A stretch of DNA of 64,000 nucleotides from the NCBI RefSeq assembly GCF_031455195.1, contig NZ_JAVDSH010000006.1:124001-188000 (forward strand). Direction: 5' to 3'. The position numbers and the translations under genes are program-made. Positions 59,985 to 64,000 of the stretch are shown in pieces (within the stretch, counting starts at the first letter, position 1; each line of letters starts with the position of its first letter). Source of the DNA: Arthrobacter nitroguajacolicus_D (GTDB lineage: Bacteria; Actinomycetota; Actinomycetes; Actinomycetales; Micrococcaceae). The notes beneath the pieces are model-generated. The model made no database searches. It saw only the letters and a list, made by a program, of their open reading frames with translations, and had not been told where the DNA came from.

Positions 59985-61058
59985 CTATTCGCCGATGGCG
60001 TCCAGGCGCGCCTGCTCGTCAGCTTCGATGGCCGACTGGATGACGGGCTCCAGATCGCCGTTCATGACGGCGTCGAGGTTGTAGGCCTTGTAACCCGTGC
60101 GGTGGTCCGCAATCCGGTTTTCCGGGAAGTTGTACGTACGGATCCGCTCCGAACGGTCCATGGTGCGGATCTGCGACTTGCGCTGCTCGGAGTTGGCGGC
60201 ATCGATCTGCTCCTGCTGGTGGGCGAGGAGACGGGCGCGAAGGACGCGCATACCGGCTTCACGGTTCTGCAGCTGGGACTTCTCGTTCTGCATCGCCACA
60301 ACGATGCCCGTGGGCAAGTGGGTGATGCGGACGGCGGAGTCCGTGGTGTTCACGGACTGGCCACCGGGACCTGACGACCGGTAGACGTCGATCTTGAGGT
60401 CGTTCTGGTTGATTTCGAGCTCTTCGGGTTCATCCACTTCGGGGAGCACCAGCACGCCGGCCGCGGAGGTGTGGATGCGGCCCTGCGATTCGGTGACGGG
60501 CACCCGCTGCACCCGGTGAACGCCGCCCTCGAACTTCAACCGCGCAAACACGCCCTGCGCGGGATCGTTCGAATTGCCCTTGATGGCAACGGCAACGTCC
60601 TTGTAACCGCCGAGGTCCGACTCGGTGGCGGAGATCATCTCGGTCTTCCAACCGCGGGACTCTGCGTACCGCATGTACATGCGCAGGAGGTCGCCGGCGA
60701 ACAAAGCGGCTTCGTCTCCGCCTTCGCCGCCCTTCACTTCAAGGATCACGTTGCGGGCGTCATCGGGATCGCGCGGGATCAGCAGACGACGCAACCGCTC
60801 CTGCGCCGCGGGAATCTGCTCTTCCAACTGCACAACTTCAGCAGCGAACTCAGGATCCTCGTCAGCCATCTCCTTGGCAGCTTCAAGATCATCGTTGAGC
60901 CCGCGCCACTTGTTGTAAGCCTCCACAATGCCCTGAAGCTGAGCCGAACGACGCCCCAACTTCCTGGCCGCAGACTGATCAGCATAAACGGCAGGATCAC
61001 TCAACTGCGCCTGGATAGCAGCATGCTCATCTAGCAATCCCTGTACGGACTCAAACAT
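59985..61058 (-). CDS. prfA: Peptide chain release factor 1
   Basis: 357 residues from ATG 61058, with GAAAGG upstream. The stop-codon anticodon-like PVT lies at 187-189 (the P-x-T of RF1, which reads UAA/UAG), and GGQ at 232-234. Length and order match RF1. A minus-strand TAAACT at 61089-61094 fits as its -10 box with a leader of about 24 nt. The gene follows the rho 3' hairpin region. Confidence 0.97.
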   Translation of the reverse strand: MFESVQGLLDEHAAIQAQLSDPAVYADQSAARKLGRRSAQLQGIVEAYNKWRGLNDDLEAAKEMADEDPEFAAEVVQLEEQIPAAQERLRRLLIPRDPDDARNVILEVKGGEGGDEAALFAGDLLRMYMRYAESRGWKTEMISATESDLGGYKDVAVAIKGNSNDPAQGVFARLKFEGGVHRVQRVPVTESQGRIHTSAAGVLVLPEVDEPEELEINQNDLKIDVYRSSGPGGQSVNTTDSAVRITHLPTGIVVAMQNEKSQLQNREAGMRVLRARLLAHQQEQIDAANSEQRKSQIRTMDRSERIRTYNFPENRIADHRTGYKAYNLDAVMNGDLEPVIQSAIEADEQARLDAIGE

Positions 61059-61088
61059 TTTCAAACAACCTTTCAACGCTGCGCTCAA

Positions 61089-61094
61089 GTTTAG
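61089..61094 (-). promoter_or_regulatory. Candidate -10 box (TAAACT) for prfA
   Basis: Minus-strand TAAACT, about 30 nt before ATG 61058. It would give a leader of about 24 nt containing GAAAGG. Confidence 0.5.
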
Positions 61095-61173
61095 TGGCGC
61101 AAACAGCGGAAGGTGACACGACCGCCGTCGAGTTATTAACTACCGGCCCGGGAAGGTGGGCCGAAAACGGAAC

Positions 61174-61288
61174 GAGCCGCTGATTCTGCTGCCCCCGGAG
61201 TGGCTTCGGGCCTGCCGGAGCGTGGTGGCCGGGTCCGTCAGGACCTGGCCACCACGCGTAGGGGCGGGGGCAGCAGAATCAGCGGCTC
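61174..61288. repeat. Nested double inverted repeat between rho and prfA
   Basis: The outer arms 61174-61197 and 61265-61288 are a perfect 24-bp complement. Inside the 67-nt interior sits a second stem, 61221-61236 with 61241-61256 (16 bp, one G-U, loop GTCA). The right outer arm begins 11 nt from the rho stop. It can act as a rho-gene terminator, but the two-tier design goes beyond that. Confidence 0.75.
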
Positions 61289-61298
61289 AGTAAAGCAG

Positions 61299-63470
61299 CT
61301 ATTTGTCGTTATCCGACTTCGCTCCAAGCGTCGTCTTCTGTACCTGCATGAGGAACTCGACGTTGCTCTGTGTTTCCCGGATCTTGTTGGTCAGCAGCTC
61401 AAGGCTCTGCTGCTGCTCCAGTCCGGACAGGACGCGGCGCAGCTTCCACATGATCTTGACTTCTTCAGGCGAGAGCAGGTTCTCTTCGCGGCGCGTGCCG
61501 GACGCGTTGACGTCCACGGCCGGGAAGATGCGCTTGTCTGCCAGCTGGCGGGACAGGCGGAGCTCCATGTTGCCGGTGCCCTTGAACTCTTCAAAGATGA
61601 CTTCGTCCATCTTGGAACCGGTTTCGACAAGAGCCGTTGCCAGGATGGTGAGCGAGCCGCCGTTCTCGATGTTGCGGGCAGCACCGAAGAAGCGCTTGGG
61701 CGGGTACAGGGCAGCGGAGTCCACGCCACCGGACAGGATGCGGCCGGAAGCCGGTGCTGCCAGGTTGTACGCGCGGCCCAGGCGGGTCATGGAGTCCAGG
61801 AGGACTACCACGTCCATACCCATTTCCACGAGGCGCTTGGCGCGTTCGATGGAGAGCTCGGCAACCGTGGTGTGGTCATCTGCGGGACGGTCGAAGGTTG
61901 AGGCAATAACCTCGCCCTTGACGGTGCGCTGCATGTCCGTGACTTCTTCGGGACGTTCGTCAACCAGCACCATCATGAGGTGGACCTCAGGGTTGTTGGT
62001 GGTGATTGCGTTTGCGATGGACTGCAGGATGAGCGTCTTACCGGCCTTCGGCGGGGAGACGATCAGGCCACGCTGGCCCTTGCCGATGGGAGCCACGAGG
62101 TCGATGACACGCGGACCGATCTTCTTGGGGTCGGTCTCGAGGCGCAAGCGCTCGGACGGGTACAACGGCACGAGCTTGGCGAACTCGACGCGGTCCTTGA
62201 GCTCTTCCGGCGTCTTGCCGTTGACGGAAGTAACGCGAACCAGCGCGTTGAACTTCTGGCGGGCCGACTGCTGGCTGCGGTCTTCGCCGTCACGCGGTGC
62301 ACGGATGGCACCGACGACGGCGTCGCCCTTGCGGAGGTTGTACTTCTTGACCTGTGCAAGCGAAACGTAGACGTCGTTGGCACCGGGGAGGTATCCGGAC
62401 GTACGGATGAACGCGTAGTTCTCCAAGACGTCAAGAATGCCTGCTACGGGCAGCAGCACGTCGTCTTCAGTGACCTCGACGTCGTCAACGTCCGGTCCCT
62501 GTGCACGGCCACGGCGGCGTTCGTTGCGGTCGCGGAAGCGGTCGCTGCGGGTGTTTCCGTCACGGCTGTCCTGACCCCCGCGACGGTCGCTGCGGTCGTT
62601 CTGGTCGTTGCGGTCGCGACGGTTGCGACGGTTGCGGCGGTTGCCGGTGTCTTCGCCGTCGTTGTTGTCATCACGGCGACCGCGGGTGTTGTCGCGGCGG
62701 TCGCGCTGGTCGCCGGAGTCAGCCTGTTCGCGCTGCTCTGTACGGTCGGCACGCTGCTCACGCTGTTCCGTGCGGTCAGCACGCTGCTCACGCTGTTCGG
62801 TGCGGTCGGCACGCTGTTCGCGCTGCTCGGTGCGGTCGGCACGCTGTTCGCGCTGCTCGGTGCGGTCAGCACGCTGCTCGGTGCGCTGCTCAGCGGCCGG
62901 AGCCTCTGATACCTCAGCGGGGGCTGCTGCTTCGCCGCGGCGGCGGTTACGGGTGCGGGGCTGGCGACGCTCGGTGCCTGCCTCCAGGGCTTCCGTGGAT
63001 GCTGGTGCCTCAGCAACCGGTGCAGCTACGGGCTCGGCCGGGGCCGCAGCGGCTTCAGCAGCCGCTACTACGCCGTCGCTGGTGGCGCGGCGGCTTCGGC
63101 CACGTCCGCGGGCACGGGGGGCTTCCTGGGCCGGGGCTTCAACCGACTGCGCAGAGGCGCCGTTGTCAGAGGCCTTGACCTCCTGGGCCGAAGCTTCCTT
63201 GGCTACGGCGGCGTTACCCTTTGCCGTGGCCGTTGCCTTGGCGGGGGCCTTAGTAGTGGACGTGCCTGCGCGGTGGGCGGAAATGGCCGTGACCAAGTCT
63301 CCCTTGCGCATGCGGGATCCCCCGGAAATGCCCAACTGGCTCGCGAGAGCCTGAAGCTGGGCGAGCTTAAGGCCCGCAAGCCCGCTGCTCTTGGTGGTTG
63401 CTGCCGTTGACGACTCGGCAGCAGAAGATGTTGTGTCCACAGCTGAAGACAGCTCAGTGGTTTCTGTCAC
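61299..63470 (-). CDS. rho: Transcription termination factor Rho with large N-terminal insertion
   Basis: 723 residues from GTG 63470, with AAGGA 5 nt upstream (E. coli Rho has 419). Residues 29-70 are the Rho N domain (LAGLKLAQLQALASQL). Residues about 70-330 are an Ala/Pro then Arg/Asp/Glu/Gln insertion, including five exact 10-residue repeats (RADRTEQREQ) and an RNRRDR-rich run. Then follow the RNA-binding fold (LENYAFIRTSGYLPG), P-loop PPKAGKTLILQ near residue 475, VVLLDSMTRLGRAYN and the R-loop. It ends transcripts by threading RNA. Long insertions are known in other actinobacterial Rho proteins. Confidence 0.97.
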   Translation of the reverse strand: MTETTELSSAVDTTSSAAESSTAATTKSSGLAGLKLAQLQALASQLGISGGSRMRKGDLVTAISAHRAGTSTTKAPAKATATAKGNAAVAKEASAQEVKASDNGASAQSVEAPAQEAPRARGRGRSRRATSDGVVAAAEAAAAPAEPVAAPVAEAPASTEALEAGTERRQPRTRNRRRGEAAAPAEVSEAPAAEQRTEQRADRTEQREQRADRTEQREQRADRTEQREQRADRTEQREQRADRTEQREQADSGDQRDRRDNTRGRRDDNNDGEDTGNRRNRRNRRDRNDQNDRSDRRGGQDSRDGNTRSDRFRDRNERRRGRAQGPDVDDVEVTEDDVLLPVAGILDVLENYAFIRTSGYLPGANDVYVSLAQVKKYNLRKGDAVVGAIRAPRDGEDRSQQSARQKFNALVRVTSVNGKTPEELKDRVEFAKLVPLYPSERLRLETDPKKIGPRVIDLVAPIGKGQRGLIVSPPKAGKTLILQSIANAITTNNPEVHLMMVLVDERPEEVTDMQRTVKGEVIASTFDRPADDHTTVAELSIERAKRLVEMGMDVVVLLDSMTRLGRAYNLAAPASGRILSGGVDSAALYPPKRFFGAARNIENGGSLTILATALVETGSKMDEVIFEEFKGTGNMELRLSRQLADKRIFPAVDVNASGTRREENLLSPEEVKIMWKLRRVLSGLEQQQSLELLTNKIRETQSNVEFLMQVQKTTLGAKSDNDK
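62731..62880. repeat. Five tandem 30-bp repeats inside rho
   Basis: Units at 62731, 62761, 62791, 62821 and 62851 encode RADRTEQREQ. Single-base differences occur between units, but the amino acids are the same in all five. Confidence 0.85.
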
Positions 63471-63771
63471 GAAGGATCCTTCCCCCTCGACGGCGTCCAG
63501 AGCGAGAGCTGGACGCGATGATTTGTTCTGGGCTGCAGTTCAGATCTGCAGCCTGCGATTTGGCCGTGCCTGATGGATTGTGGCCACCAGGGCCGGATAC
63601 TGATCGTCATCACTGGATCCAGTTACCCGGACAGCCGGCCGAATGATCAGGAACAGAGAAAGATCTGCGGCACCTGAGGCCGGAAAGAGACGACACCACC
63701 AACGTTGGCACAGTTGACGAAAGGTACGGCGAAACTGCCGCGATCCAAAATCAGGGAACTGCCCGCGGTTT
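63471..63771 (-). promoter_or_regulatory. rho leader region with two hairpins and an SD palindrome
   Basis: 301 bp without a gene. GAAGGATCCTTC (63471-63482) is a perfect 12-nt palindrome that includes the rho ribosome site and abuts the GTG start. Further upstream on the transcript are stems 63493-63500/63509-63516 and 63531-63538/63546-63553. E. coli rho is autoregulated in its leader, so a similar role is possible. Confidence 0.5.
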
Positions 63772-64000
63772 TACCGGCGGTGCACTTCCACTCTAGCACC
63801 TTGAACGTCTACGGCCAGCGTCATCACACGCCAGCCGACCTCGGGTGTGTTGGCCGCCGTGAATGCCCCGATGAATTCAGCAACAGTCGCGGCTTCGCGT
63901 TCGCCGTTGGCCAGCACCATCACGGTGGGGCCGGCGCCCGATACTACGGCTGCATGCCCCGCGGAACGGAGCGCCGAAATGAGATCCGCGCTGGGGCGCA
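63772..64000 (-). CDS. thrB: Homoserine kinase, C-terminal end (cut by window edge)
   Basis: 75 codons ending at TAA 63772-63774; the rest of the gene lies outside the window. The segment HAAVVSGAGPTVMVLANG is the GHMP-kinase motif 3 of ThrB, and it ends DVQGARVEVHRR. Position before rho is the Rv1296-rho order of actinobacteria. It phosphorylates homoserine in threonine synthesis. Confidence 0.88.

Noticed and set aside
62501..63354. Long plus-strand frames opposite rho (with LFALL- and RCSRCSVRSA-type repeats)
   Set aside because: They are shadows of the 30-bp rho repeat and lack ribosome sites or any family.
1..64000. tRNA, rRNA, CRISPR arrays, insertion sequences or prophage genes
   Set aside because: None were recognised on reading both strands; absence is not proof without a dedicated RNA search.

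Overview
The window is high-GC chromosomal DNA from an actinobacterium, most likely a member of the Micrococcaceae such as Arthrobacter or Paenarthrobacter. The evidence is gene content and order: thrB-rho-prfA-prmC-sua5-wecA-atp operon, NucS mismatch endonuclease, clpS-DUF2017-murI-(Rv1339-like hydrolase)-rph-rdgB with pncB divergent, and many TAnnnT boxes placed 6-7 nt before a start codon, which is the signature of leaderless transcription. The genus is inferred from overall resemblance and was not tested.

Layout. 1-2458: a truncated amino-acid (APC) permease and a divergent AraC-type regulator. 2504-10112: an accessory operon reading leftwards (amidohydrolase, lipoprotein binding protein, two permeases, ATPase, sulfatase; five of six junctions tight, four of them 4-nt overlaps or short gaps) with a divergent TetR regulator; it looks like a scavenging system for an unidentified sulfated or amide-containing substrate. 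10103-21465: MFS exporter, SbcCD nuclease, aquaporin-like channel, two DUF202 proteins, ADP-ribosylglycohydrolase, DUF4395, exonuclease-BRCT, DedA. 21555-30950: rdgB-rph-MBL-murI, DUF2017-clpS, pncB-pncA (NAD salvage), a DEAH helicase, DUF3039 and nagB. 31038-42675: ABC-2 exporter, old yellow enzyme, thioredoxin-fold/TPR protein without active-site cysteines, a large unknown membrane protein, AI-2E-type permease, hydrolase, NucS, NagA and a cold-shock protein. 42827-47060: an aminoacyl-lipid synthase-like membrane protein coupled to a membrane-anchored esterase, then DUF2550. 47071-54999: complete F1Fo ATP synthase operon (atpI-like, atpZ-like, B, E, F, H, A, G, D, C). 55119-58259: wecA, a family-2 glycosyltransferase and a TagA/WecG transferase for a lipid-linked surface polymer. 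58256-63470: sua5, prmC, prfA, rho. 63772-64000: C-terminal end of thrB.

The most unusual signals are non-coding or low-complexity: a nested double inverted repeat between rho and prfA (61174-61288), a 24-bp near-loopless palindrome at 38909-38959 followed by a 19-bp triplicate that duplicates a gene's stop-codon end, a pure 30-bp x5 repeat in the Rho N-terminal insertion, paired hairpins inside the atp operon, and a structured cold-shock leader. No tRNA, rRNA, CRISPR array, insertion sequence or prophage was seen. The best candidates for an undescribed system are the sulfatase/ABC/amidohydrolase operon and the lipid-aminoacylation/esterase pair. Functional calls rest on reading motifs and recalled synteny; no database search was run.
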